NCBI GenBank assembly: GCA_025602905.1
Contig: JAHLKI010000004.1
Span: forward strand, 930,001-994,000
Length of the DNA stretch: 64,000 nt
Direction: 5' to 3'
DNA from: Phlyctochytrium arcticum
Taxonomy: Eukaryota; Chytridiomycota; Chytridiomycetes; Chytridiales; Chytridiaceae
The notes beneath the pieces were generated by a model that was not told where the DNA came from, searched no databases, and was given only the letters and a program-made list of their open reading frames with translations. Both the position numbers and the translations under genes were made by a program. Positions 39,788 through 51,249 of the stretch are shown one piece after another; the stretch's first letter is position 1; every line of letters starts with the position of its first letter.

Positions 39788-40719
39788 CTAGCCTATGATG
39801 GGTCCGCCATTCCAGGCTTCAGTCGCTTGCAAGGCCTCTCCCAGACTCAAGTTCGCTCGTATATAGCTCAAGAAAACATCGCTTTTCCAGCACCCCGCGC
39901 GCATCAACTGGATTACTGACGCGCCTTGACGCGCAAGCCACGTCGCACCTCCTGACTGCAGTGAATGGCCGGCGAATTGCGATCCGGCCAGCGCCTTCAG
40001 CTTCTGAATAAACCACTTCCTGGTGGGCACACTGCCGTCCTTGCGCAGAAAGAGAAAGTCCTTGTGGTTGTCCTTGTGGAGTAAATCCCTCCACGCCGCA
40101 TAGTCAATCATGATATCCCAAGCCTGCATGCCATGGCCAAATGCGCGGTTGGCGCTCGCTCGATGGTCACCAGGCAGCCTTCGAAGAATCGGTCCGTCTT
40201 GCTGCCTCGCAGCTCAAATACATACGATGTAGGCCCCAATTCCAAACTGGATCGCGCCGGTATCTTGAGTGGGGACTGGAGCCAAACGTCGTCTGGCCAT
40301 ACCAGCTCGCCCAACCGGCACAAACCAAAGAACCCCGTGGTCACAATTGCCATAAATAGTGCATGGTCGTAATCGGCCCGTTGTGGCGCCCTTGATAGTA
40401 CTTCGATGTCGCCCACCGTAAGAGCGGGCTTCCTCCGTGGTGCCTTGTTCAGTCCCAAGTGACCTTGCACTTTCTTGATAGCGTTTTCCATGTCCTTAAA
40501 TACGGGATCTTCTTTAATTGCTTCCCATTCTTGTCTCATACCACTTTCGGTCATCCACGCTCTGACTCCCGCCAGGTATTTCGTAATAGTCTTGACTGGA
40601 TACCCGTGCGCGCCCATGTGGACCATATATTGTAAAGTTGTTTCTCTGTTTGGTAATAATGACACTCCGTATAAACATACAAATTTTTCCCAACTCCCAA
40701 CTCCTGTTGTATAACCCAA
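39788..40719 (-). pseudogene. DIRS-like tyrosine recombinase (DIRS-2), catalytic Arg lost
   Basis: Two pieces on the minus strand. 40719-40108 holds the N-terminal domain (TTLQYMVHMGAHGYPVKTIT, YLAGVRAWM) and the first catalytic Arg (FFGLCRLGELVW). 40129-39788 holds the C-terminal domain (LKALAGSQFAGHSLQSGGAT, RAGCWKSDVFLSYI). The HxxR box reads HSLQ, so the second Arg is replaced by Gln (codon CAG, one G-to-A change from CGG). The Tyr nucleophile is kept. A frameshift joins the pieces near 40120. Recombination activity is unlikely. Confidence 0.8.
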
Positions 40720-40752
40720 CCTTGTTGATGTCTCCAGTTGACACCGTAGCCA

Positions 40753-41145
40753 TTACTCTCTGACCCCTGGCCAATCCCCTTGCTCGAATAGGCGCAGCTG
40801 AAGGCGCATCTTCTCTAAAGCACCCCGGGGGCACCTGTCAGTGGGTAATCCCGGGGGCCAGTGAGGCGGAGTAAGGTTTCGCAGCCGCACGGCCGGAGAG
40901 AGTTGTTTGGTTTTGACAATATCGCGCCGTGAGACGGGATCAGCAGGGTTTTGCGCGCCGGCGATGTGCATGATTCTTAGGCTACAATGATGCCGGAGTT
41001 CGAAAAGGACGACGGCTTCTAGAATCAGCGCGGCGTGGGGGTTCGAGGAGTGCAGGGTGTTGAAGGCATCCACCGAGTTGGACAAATCGGACCAGATGAT
41101 AATTTTCTTGGTTCTAGGCGGTAGCGATATAAGCCAGCGCTCCAT
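40753..41145 (-). pseudogene. DIRS-2 RNase H, C-terminal part
   Basis: IIIWSDLSNSVDAFNTLHSS, a likely RNase H Asp region (usual SDN reads SDL), and RIMHIAGAQNPADPVSRRDI, the typical end of DIRS/Gypsy RNase H, followed by a basic/Pro-rich linker into the recombinase. Everything 5' of this (RT, gag) is missing. The frame is lost upstream of 41145. Confidence 0.75.
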
Positions 41146-42153
41146 CCATAATGGACCTTGCTGCTCACCATCAGTCTCTAAGATAATCCCGCGCGTGTTA
41201 TTTTGGTGGCAATGCGGCAGCGCGGCCGCGTGGCCGCGGTTTTTAGCTTAAGTGGCGTAGCTAAGCCAGTCTGCCGCGCCGGGTTTTTAAGATAAAAACG
41301 TGTCCACTATATAGATATGTGCTTCACACATCCCCTTCATCATATCCTTTCACAAAACAGATGTTGATCCAAACGGTTTAAACTTAGAATTAGAGTGGCC
41401 TGCTGAAGTAATGAATTTTTTTTGCCAATCGAATTTGCCGCTAGCTCACGGCATCTGCTACTAACGATATAGGGGACCAGTGGAGAAAGTTATCCCTAAA
41501 TCAAGATTGCATATTAGTTGGATCACTAATGTATGTCTTGAATCACCCTATCAGGGAGCAATGGCAAATTTATTCTTCATGCCAAAGGACAATTATGCCC
41601 ATCACTCACTCCAACCATCATCAGCGGTGAGGAGTACTGCACTCGAGTTATTGCGCAATGACGTTAAGTATATACAGGCCACGAAAAGCTTGGGGAAGGC
41701 CTATTCCGATACTTGATTTTGTTGCATTTGGTTTGGGCACCATACACCAATTTAAGGTGAGCCACCAGGTGGGAAGACAATCTTCATCAGCTGAAGTTGA
41801 GTTCCCACATTACGGAGTCTATTGCGTTGAATAACGTTGCGGGCCACTCCAGGAGGTCCGTAGTGGAAGATGTGCAATATCAAGTATGGACTGTCCAACT
41901 GGAAAGTAATTTGAGGACTCATTGAATTACGGAGATTACTCCTTGGTTAGAATCGACGGACGACCTGAATATAAGGTTGATCCTTCACCGTGTCGGAGAT
42001 TGCTAACTATTGATTACGTAACAATTTTCGACCCCAACCCAGCCGGCTACAACCTTTTGGTAGATCCAGAGTCTGAGTGAGCATAAACAAGACGTTACGC
42101 TCAACTCCACAAACGTTCTCCGGACACAACATTTACATTCACTTGGCACCAAA
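41146..42153. other. no recognised gene; Crypton upstream region
   Basis: The stretch contains a GC-rich inverted motif gcgcggccgcgtggccgcgg (41219-41238). A 78-residue plus-strand frame (41480-41716) of unknown content is present but is too short to call. The final 100 bp before ATG 42154 would include the Crypton promoter. Confidence 0.35.
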
Positions 42154-45100
42154 ATGACCAGCAGAAGAGGCCGAATCGATAAAAGGCGCAAAAAAATAGC
42201 CGTATTTTTGGCAAAGACAGGTGGTGTCTCGAAGACAGCCGGGTTACATGGAACGAGTGGCGCAAACATCTATCGTTGGAGAAGAGAGCTTGGAACCATC
42301 CCGGAACATCAAAACCCAAACGCCCAAATTCCGCCTGAGGTCGGAACGGTGCGAGATCTTGCAGTGTTGAAGCTGTTATTGTGCGCGGAGCAAAACGTAG
42401 CGGAAAACATTGCAGTCTATTGCGCAGGAAATGAAGCCTTGCTGCAACAAGATGAGGACAACGGGGACATGATTCCAGTCAACCCCCTTGAGCGGCAGTT
42501 GGAAGTTGAAGAGCTGCAGACCTGGATCATGGAGTCTGTCGACAGAAACCTCCTCGCCACGATGAATCAGGTTGCAAGAGTGGAAGTTCCAGGTAAGCGG
42601 AGGGAGACCCTACTTCCCAGCCTGTGTGTTGACAAGATGTGCTGATGTTTCCCTCTCTATGCACAGATGATATCGTAGCCAAATTTACGGATATTGCCAT
42701 GACGGTCGATCAACACCCCCCCCCGCAGGCCCGAGAGCTCGTCCAAAACACTTTGACCTTTGCCGCAAACGTTCGCCAAGGAACCCACAAGGAGAGCACC
42801 AACTGCTTGTGGAATGGTCGGAAGCTGCGCTTTATGGTACGAGCCAGTTCATTCAATCAGATCCAGTGCGTGTTCTTATTGCAATGCTTTAGATTTTCTG
42901 GCTGAAATACGTCGAGGCGTTCGTACGTGACAATCCTGATGCCCCCCAGGCTGCCAATATGGACAAGCTATTCCGAGAAGCGGTTCTTGTCAGCGAGCAA
43001 AAGATATTGACCTGGATACGGTACGGACACAAGAAATGAAAGATCTACTTTTTCTAACGTCGCTACCAAAACAGCTTCGACTCACTCAAAAATAACCCGA
43101 ATCAAGGGTACGAGAACGTTAGTAGAGATATTAAGGCGGTTTTAGATCTTTACAGAGATCAAAACACTGGCCATTCCACTCGTTTTCCGGACCCCCAGGC
43201 TGGGGTATTGTTGAAAGCCTTTCGCAAAAATGTCGCCGTAGAAAGGGAGAACTAGCGCAAGCAACCTTCCAAGACAAGGCGCTTGGAACCTTTAAGGACG
43301 GATATGATAAGTACGAATTCCAAGGTATCTGCAAGTATATGCTCGACGACATTGTGTCTAGGGCAAATGCCGATGTCTATTATCAACGAGCCGTAGTGCT
43401 AGCTCATCATATGTTCATGAGCCGTTCCGAGGACATTGTTGGGGCCAAACTTTCAGATTTGATCTTAAAAGACGTAAGTGTGACCATTTTGCAATCTCGC
43501 CCAGGTCTTTGCATCTAACTTACATCTCGCAGTACCCGGAGGAAAAGCCCCTGCCGATGAGCGCCGTCATACTCAACATTCACAGTTCTAAAACCAACAC
43601 TGAAGGTCGGGTGGAAGTCGGAATTGCAATGCGTTCTATTGAAGTTGCAGGTTGCTTTTTGAACGCCCTTGCATGCTACTTGTTCAATACATTCACGGTC
43701 CAGGGTCGGGACTGGCCGGATTTGTCTGACCCGGAAAGATGGTATAACGTGCCACTGTTTGGTCAGCAGTATACCGTGCACAACACCTTCATCAAGAAGA
43801 TTTTCGAAGACAACAACATCTATGCCAGCCATACCACTCATGCGATGCGAAAGTCGGCAGCAAGAATTTGTCAAACAGCTGGTTGCTCTGATCAAGCTAT
43901 CAAAATCCATGGACGGTGGTGCGGGGATCAACTTCAAAATAGGTACCTCGCCCCCGAATTGCTCACTACCACTCGCACCCTTGCGGGTTACTCAAAGGAC
44001 GGCGGGGCTTGCTGGAATAAGCGGCAAGTATTGGAGCTGCCCGAGGAGCTACGCCGCCTAGTCTTTCCCCAGGTATGGTGTGAAAACATATACGCAATTA
44101 GTCGGGTGACACTCAACATACGTACCGCAGCTGGAATCGGGCAAACCTATCGCTATGGCAAGTCGTGATAAGCAGTCCGAGTTGTTTGTTGAGTTGATGG
44201 AGCATCTGTCCATTGTCTTTCTACAGGATGCGCCCGGGCTCAAACAACAACACCCAGTCTTATCCATTTGGCAGCACAAGTTATTTCAAACCAACGCGTG
44301 GAATGATTGGGAGAGCCAAATGTTGACCGCTATGGAGTCCATTCAACCTCCCGCAATTCTGGCCATTCAAACAGCCATTCCCGAGGTGACCGGAGCGATC
44401 GGCGCCATGCAGGTTGAATTTGTGTCGGACAGAATTTCCAACAGTCAAGCGTTCTCAGCCCTTGGTTCTGGCCTTTCAGACCTTGGTTCTGCCTAAGTCA
44501 ACAAACAAGGCCAGCTAGACAACATCCAGAGATGCGTGGTGCCACGCCTGGATAGATTGGATGTGCGCTTTGCCACTGAAAGAAGGAATGTCAACGCTGT
44601 CAATCCCCTCATGTTGGAAATGACCCAACTGTCTGGTAGGCTGAGCCAACTGGCGAGCCGGGTTCTTCAGCAGCAGCAGGTTGACGAAGGGGAAGAGAAT
44701 TTTCCCGACCAAGATCACCTGTCCTTTTCTCTACAATTCAGCGGATCTTCGTCGTCGTCAGGAGCAGCAGCAACTTCAGCACAGGCGAACAATACCGCCC
44801 AATCATCTGCTGCAACTGCAACCACAGCAGCCAATAACGCTACGCCTGCACCTGGTGCTGGTGCAAGCGCAGCTCCGCAGCCCAGCCTCGCGCACCCTAT
44901 GAACACCGATGTGCGTACGGTCGTGGATTTGTGGACTGAGTGGGATATTGGTTTTGCCGGAAAGCCCGCGATCAGAGATTTGGAAAGGCGCTCGGCAGAG
45001 GATGCGACGTTCAATTGGCAGGGTAAACGAAAGACCAGAGCCACTATATCCAAGCAATGGTATCGTCGAAAATTTATTATCCAAACTATTGAGAAGTTGG

Positions 45101-45276
45101 CAGCCGAGAAGAGTCTACCTGGGAGAGAAGTTGCAGTCCGTTTGGAGAACAAGCGCGTTGCCGAAGGCCGTAAGGGTAAGACGGAAAGGAAGGGTGCAAC
45201 CTTGCAGGACATGAATGCTTTACTGGCAGCTAATGATGACGCTCGTCGTGAATGGCTGGATGCGATTGATTGGTAA
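42154..45276 (+). pseudogene. Crypton tyrosine recombinase with Gcr1-like DNA-binding domain
   Basis: A long spliced gene. Introns are readable at 42593-42666, 42837-42892, 43021-43074, 43474-43532 and 44073-44130 (54-74 bp, GT..AG). The N-terminus has an HTH-like region (TGGVSKTAGLHGTSGANIYR). The recombinase keeps Arg (FMSRSEDIVGAKLSDL), HxxR (HAMRKSAAR), GRW and Tyr (LQNRYLAPE). After a Ser/Ala-rich linker, a Gcr1_C-type domain binds DNA (VVDLWTEWDIGFAGKPAI, SKQWYRRKFIIQTIEKLAAE). Two defects are seen: a one-base deletion near 43252 and an in-frame TAA at 44494-44496. Cryptons insert as DNA circles by recombination and have no terminal repeats, so the ends are not defined. Confidence 0.88.
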
Positions 45277-45897
45277 AGTATAATAGCGGCGTACCGCTCG
45301 CACGAGGCGTTCTCTCCACGGTGTATACTCCCTAGGTAGACTACAGTATGTACGCAGAGTTCGTTTAGACAGATTCCTGTTGGAGAGTTAGTGGTAGAAT
45401 CTGGCGGAAAATCAATAACTATATACTGTACTGTAAATGTTTTGAACCTGACTTGACTTGTGCGGTATGGTATTGAACCATGTACTAGTCTGCGTTACCA
45501 TTACTTTGATCAGCCAGCTACTATACTAGACCATTGAATCCCATTCCCAGTTGATCTATCGTCATGACCTGTTTTACTCGAGTATATGGTAGAATGGTGT
45601 ATTAATGGAATATGAAGCTCATTCCGGGAAGGATTGAAAGACGCACAAGGGCGTAAAAATATCCAATTCTTTCGGGGTATGATATTTGATATTTATGTCT
45701 GGTGGTCTGAGTCTCATAAAGTTAAGTCTTGTGTTTGAATTTTGGGACTTGTGATATTGATGGAGAGTGTCTGTGTGTGGTGCAGAATTTGGAACTTTAT
45801 CTTACTCTCCCAGCAAGCGGTTTCCTGCTGCCGCGCCTTCAAGACTGGCGGCCCAGAGCGCGGCCGCCGCTTCGCCCTTGACCCACTTACAGTGACT
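45277..45897. other. no recognised gene; Crypton 3' flank
   Basis: AT-rich sequence with tactgta-type short words. It may include the Crypton 3' end, which cannot be marked without an empty-site comparison. It stops at the TA target of Tc1-2. Confidence 0.35.
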
Positions 45898-45899
45898 TC

Positions 45900-47469
45900 C
45901 AAAAACGTTCCAATGTTTTCAATATTTTTTGAAACACATACTTTTTGCCTATGGAAGTACGGATTTGGGGGGTCTCCATTAATGAAAGAGTGATCAACAG
46001 TATCCAGGGTACATCTTTCATTATGAGAGTGGAGGGATATATAGCATGTAGGCCTCAGAATTATTTTTTATACCACTGGCATGCATTGGAACGTTTTTGC
46101 TGCGCAGCATGGATGTACCCCCCCCAAGTGGATTGTTACAATGGTAACAGGTACTATGGCAACAGCTGTGGCTTTTTTCTGATCCCCTGGGTAATTTCTC
46201 CTTCATTATTTGTCATGCGTCCACTTTCACCAGACACCAAAAACAACATCCTCTCCCAGCTCTCTGCTGGACGTTCCACCCGACAGATTGCTTCAGCACT
46301 GGGTGTAGGTCAAGGCACGGTCTCCAGAGTCAGCTCAGCACTACTTCCGGATGCTCCATTGCCATCTCCCGGTCGACCCAAGCTTCTTTCACAACGAAAT
46401 GTGTCTCGGGCAGTTTCCATGGTTACCTCTGGTGAAGCTGAAACTGCACCTGCTGTTGCTCGTGCTTTACAAGACGTTACCAACAAAGTTGTTTCCCCCT
46501 CTACAGTGCGTCGGGAACTGAAACGGGTTGGTTTGAAGGCTGCTGTCAAGCAAAAGAAACCTTTACTCTTACCACGTCATCGCAAGGCTCGTATGGATTG
46601 GGCTTTGGCACATAAGGATTGGACTTTGGAGGGCTGGAAACGGGTTGTGTGGACTGACGAAACCAAGATCAATCGTCTGGGGTCAGACGGACGCAAGTGG
46701 GTGTGGAAGAAGCCAGGGGAGGGCCTGTCTGATACTGTAGGTCTGTGCAAGGAACATTGAAATTTGGTGGGGGGTCTCTGATGATGTGGGGCTGTATGTT
46801 CTGGCAGGGGCCGGGATATGCCGCAAAGATCGACGGCCGAATGGATGTCGAACTCTACTGTCAAATTCTGGAGGACGACTTTCAAGCTAGCCTTCGGTAT
46901 TACAAGTTACGGCCAAGGAGCGTTATTTTTCAACAAGACAATGATCCCAAACATACAAGTCGTTTGGCCAGAAAGTGGTTTGAGGACCACGGTTTGAAGG
47001 TGATGGAATGGCCGGCTCAAAGTGCGGATCTGAATCCTATTGAACACCTATGGTCACATCTGAAAAAACAGCTGGCCCGTTACCCCTCACCTCCTGCAGC
47101 TATTCACGAACTCTGGGAACGTGTTCAGGAAGAATGGGACCACATTCCTGCCTGCGTCTGTCAAAACTTGATTGAAAGTATGCCCCGACGCGTGGAGGCA
47201 GTTCTTAAGGCCAAAGGAGGGCACACAAAGTACTGAATCCTAATTTTTTGTGGTATGCATCAAAAACGTTCCAATGATTATTTTTTTTCGAATGCTAATT
47301 CCAAGGCCCAGGTTGGCTGTTGACCTTTACTGTATTAGATAAACAACTTCGGCTTATATATAAAATCACTTTTGTATTATCCTTCATCCTGTATTTTGTA
47401 AGTTTTCGTTGTCAAATTTCATAGTCTTTGAAAAAGATCCAAACATTGGAACGTTTTTGGAAGTCACTG
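45900..47469 (+). mobile_element. Tc1/mariner transposon, frameshifted (Tc1-2)
   Basis: A 1570-bp element with TA at both sides (45898-45899 and 47470-47471) and inverted ends cagtgacttccaaaaacgtt continuing ccaatgttt. As in Tc1-1, an inverted inner copy of the site lies within each end (46083-46100 and 47259-47276). The transposase has one frameshift. It is clearly related to Tc1-1 but a different subfamily. Confidence 0.93.
46215..47236 (+). pseudogene. Tc1-2 transposase, DD34E, one frameshift
   Basis: Begins MRPLSPDTKNNILSQLSAGR, with HTH regions (STRQIASALGVGQGTVSRVS). Catalytic residues are D in VVWTDETKIN, D in FQQDNDPKHTS and E in SADLNPIEHLW, again with 34 residues between the last two. 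The frame breaks at about 46740, where aggtctgt-like bases appear to be inserted between GLSD-TV and GTLKFGG. Coding resumes in another frame from 46745 to 47236. Otherwise complete to the C-terminal GGHTKY. Confidence 0.9.
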
Positions 47470-47471
47470 TA

Positions 47472-48452
47472 AGACCAGGTCATGCGATTTATCATAAATA
47501 CTACTACAGTTTCAGAGCCATTGTCGGTGCTACTGAGATTGTTCCCCCCGTCATCGATCTCCCCGTCGTCACTATCTTGAAGAGTACCAGAAGTTCCGGT
47601 GGGAGGAGTGTTGTTGGATCCACCAGAGGAAGTGCAAAGAAGTTGGGTTGGGATTTGTTGGGTAGCAGGAGAAGTACTGAGTCTGCGCCGGACAGCGACG
47701 TTGGGACGAAATCGGACCATGATCAAGTTGACAAAATGAGGGAAGATCTGGTTGAGTGCAAAGGTAAACCAAAAGGACGCTCGTTTTTATGGCCGAATGC
47801 CTAAAGGTTAGCTTGCTGGCGCCCTCAGTGGTTGTTGACGCACCTGGCAGGACCCTGCACTGTTTAACTCTGCTGCACTGTCGAACTCTGGCAATGTCAC
47901 GTGCGGCCCAAACTCAGCTCAGATCCAGCAGCAATGCAACCCCGCGCGTGTCAACTCCGCACAATGAAGCCGGATCTGGACGTGAGCAGCGCAGGCACAG
48001 AACAACCAGGTTGCTTGAGCCCAGCACCTTGCCGCGGAGCGATGCGAGCCCGCAACCTTGGGTACGTGGCGCAGCAGAGTGAGCACAGCCGCTGCTCACC
48101 CTGCTGCGCTGCTCACAAAGAGGGTGAGCACAACCAGGGAGACTTGGGAAGAAAGATGTGGGGAGTCTGATAATGCCCAGAATTGCGGTTTTTTTTGCTC
48201 TCAGTAGTAGCTGCAGGATGGTATCAGTATATACCGGGGCGCATTTATTCCGTACCACGTTTTTCACTATTCCATACTTCAAAATTGTAACATGTCCGCA
48301 TTTACCCTTTTATGGGTTAAATTGTCGGAGTTCATGTCCAGATCTCGAGTCGCTCGTCGCTCTTGTTGCTCCTGTAGGTTTGCCCTCAGAATTGACTCTA
48401 CGCATCCTAAACATCATCATTGCCAATCACCTGTCCAAGTTGAGCATTCACA
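47472..48452. other. no recognised gene; MULE upstream region
   Basis: Plus-strand frames up to about 47804 have Ser/Gly-rich content without a recognised domain. 47820-48130 is GC-rich with repeated gcagc/ctgctgc words. The last 250 bp before ATG 48453 would hold the MULE promoter. I did not find matching MULE-type terminal inverted repeats at about 48.2 and 51.4 kb. Confidence 0.35.
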
Positions 48453-51249
48453 ATGTCTGACTTGCCACTCAATTGCACTCCCACGACTCCCATTCGTGAA
48501 GAAGAAGCGTCTGACAAACTGTCCACTACCGAACCCAAACTAGACCATGGCGAACCCCCCGAACAGTCAGGCGCTAGCAACGATGTAAATGAGTCTGAGA
48601 ACCAGGAGGAAGAGAACACTCCGCCTGAAGCACGTCCCGATTTTGGTATTGACAACCAGCATTTCAAAGATCTCGAATTTGAAACTTTTGTCTTGGCGAA
48701 GGAAGCGTTGGAGAAATGGGCCAAGGACTTTGGATTTGCGGTCAAGGGCAAGAATCAGTATAAACTGCAGAAAACTGGAGGGCGGAGTCAAGACTTTCTC
48801 TGTGCCCGCTCAGGTGTTTATGTCAAATCCGCATCTGCCAGCCAAGCACCCCAATACAAAGTTGCTACCAACCTTACAGATTGTAAGTGGAAGTCGCAAA
48901 TCAAGCAGCAAGTTTACAGTCAAGCTGGTCCACACTGAGCACAATCATCGGCCTGCTGATAATGTTGCGATTTACCCCATAACGTGTCGAATGGAAGATC
49001 CTGAGGTTGCGGCCTTCGTAAACTCTCACTTAAGAGCTGGCACCAAAGCGAAAGACTTGTTACGTGCACTGAAGCGTCGCTATCCCTCCTGCACTTTCAG
49101 ACTCAGCGATATCTACAACAAAATTTCCTCCTACAAGAAAGCTCTGCTTGAGGGAGAGGATGAGATGTCGGCTTTGAAGATTAACGTTGAAAGAGACGGG
49201 GCCATGCATCGGGTGAAGGTTGACTCAAACAACAACTTGACCTATATTTTGATCATTCCCAGCTCTATCCCGAAGTTAGATAAAAGAGAACGGTTAACAG
49301 TTGTTCAAATGGATGGAACATTCCGGACGAACAAGTATGGCATTACTATGTTCCATATCGTTGCCAACACGAGAAACTACAAGAAATACACACTAGCTTA
49401 TTGCTTTATGAGCACCACAACTCAGGAAGACTATGAATGGGTCCTCAACGCGTGTGTGGATTTCGACATCATTGTTGAACCCCGAGCAATTTTAACGGAT
49501 GCTGAGCAGGGTCTGATCAACGCCGTAGAAGAAGTCTTCCCACAAGCACGCCACATGCTGTGCGTATGCCATATCATGATGAACATTCTTGCAAACCACA
49601 AGAAAGATTTCCCAGCCGAAACTTTCCCAGAGGATGACAACGCGATGATCAGTTGGGATGATTTGAAAAGCGAATTTTCAAGTTGTTTCTTGAATCTATG
49701 ACCGAGGAAGTGTTTGAGCTGACTTGGGCGGATATCCGAGGAAAGATTAATGAGGGTGCCGCCGATTACACTGGATTGATCGCCACAAGCACAGGTTCTG
49801 CGACCGGCATACATCACGGGGCGAGAGTGGACACAGGAGTGTTAAATCTAGGCTCGGCAGCGCAAACCAAGGCCTGTTCGCCATCTACACTAACTTGAAG
49901 GACCGTTCCCAGGAGCAACTGGATGACGCTGGTTTTGCTGATGAACGGCAGCAAGGTTCAGCCCGCACGGCGGTCGCAAGAGTTCTAGCAGAGATTGGAG
50001 GTCTTTTATCGAACAAGGCGTCTCTCTTTTTACATGAGCAAGCGGAAAAGGCAAAGATTGAGGACACGAAGGAGAAGCAAAAAGGCGATCAGTACGAGCC
50101 TTCAGAAGGCACGGACACTTTCGCAAGAACATACGGTCTTCCCTGCGCACATAAGCTATGTGAATTCATTCGGCGGGAGGACAGGATCGATGCGGAATCT
50201 ATCACTATGCCGTTTTGGTTTCTGGACGAAGAATCAATCTCGCGAAAGCGCGTAGCGCCTTTTGATGCTCCGCTTGTCAAGGGTAAGAACGCAAAGCGCC
50301 GCTTGACGGTCGGCTTCGAACATGAAGAGAAGCGCCTTGCCACAACGACAACCAAAGGACCTCAACCACGTAAATGCAGGAAATGCGGCAAGTACGCCAA
50401 TCATAACAAAACAACGTGCGGGAGGAATAAGGTACAAAGCGGTCATTTCAGTTTGCCTTTAATTCATGAGTCTGATACTATCTGAAGACTCACACTATGC
50501 CGCAAACTTCCGATCAGAATCAGACGCCATCAACAAGTGAAGAGCCTGAGGCTTCCTCCTCGCAGCCGTCCCCGACTTCCTTGCAAGAGCAGCAGATGTA
50601 TGACTCTCAGCCGTCTTCCTCATACACGCGTCCGGTTCTCCAGGCATCTTCTTCCTCATTCACGCGTCAAATTCTTCAAGGTCCATAGTTTCCGTACTCA
50701 ATACTGGCGCACCGACCGCCTCTTCACAACTCTCATGCGCAGGTTAATCACACATACCCTTCGTCGCCTGTCCTTCAGAATTATCATATCCCTCAGTTTC
50801 AAGGACCTAGCTATCACTTGCATCAATCGAGTAGCATGTATGCGCGACCCCTCTATCACCACGCCCAACTGGAACCCACCGGGCAACCTCTCAACAACTA
50901 TGCCCAGTATGACAACCATAGATACCATCAGAATGGCAGTTCTTATGCCTATGCTCAACCTCCTGTCCAGCAATATCCAGTGGAACACCACAGGTATGCG
51001 CAGAATTATCACAGCCAATCCTATTCAGGGCAGTACCTGAGTCCTTTACCATCCTTGCAAACCACGCTGCCTCGCCGAGCATATTTGAACTTTTACAACC
51101 CGGCCGATATTCCTACAGACTATGATAACAATGCCCCTGGTGTCTACGCTGATGACTATGATGACAATGTCCCTGGTATCTATGCTGATGACTATGATGA
51201 CGATGTCCCTGGTGTCTACGACGATGATCTGGAGAATGATATGCTTTGA
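48453..51249 (+). pseudogene. MULE transposase (FAR1-like, zinc knuckle, Q/Y-rich tail)
   Basis: The N-terminus has an acidic stretch and then a FAR1-type DNA-binding region (FVLAKEALEKWAKDFGFAVK, then VKLVHTEHNHRPADN after a frameshift near 48900). The MULE DDE core has D in VVQMDGTFRTN and D in AILTDAEQGL, and the conserved HMLCVCHIMMN. The frame ends at 49701 and continues shifted (FLESMTEEVFELTW). The third acidic residue seems lost in a deletion near 49820, where GARV runs into KSRLGSANQG-like sequence. A SWIM-like region (ARTYGLPCAHKLCEFI) and a CCHC knuckle (CRKCGKYANHNKTTC) follow. A possible intron lies at 50431-50486, then a Tyr/Gln-rich tail with an in-frame TAG at 50686-50688. Defective. 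Confidence 0.85.
51118..51225 (+). repeat. three 36-bp repeats encoding an acidic 12-residue unit
   Basis: The units translate as DYDNNAPGVYAD, DYDDNVPGIYAD and DYDDDVPGVYDD, in phase with the tail frame of the MULE protein. In-frame repeats suggest that this tail was once translated. Confidence 0.8.
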
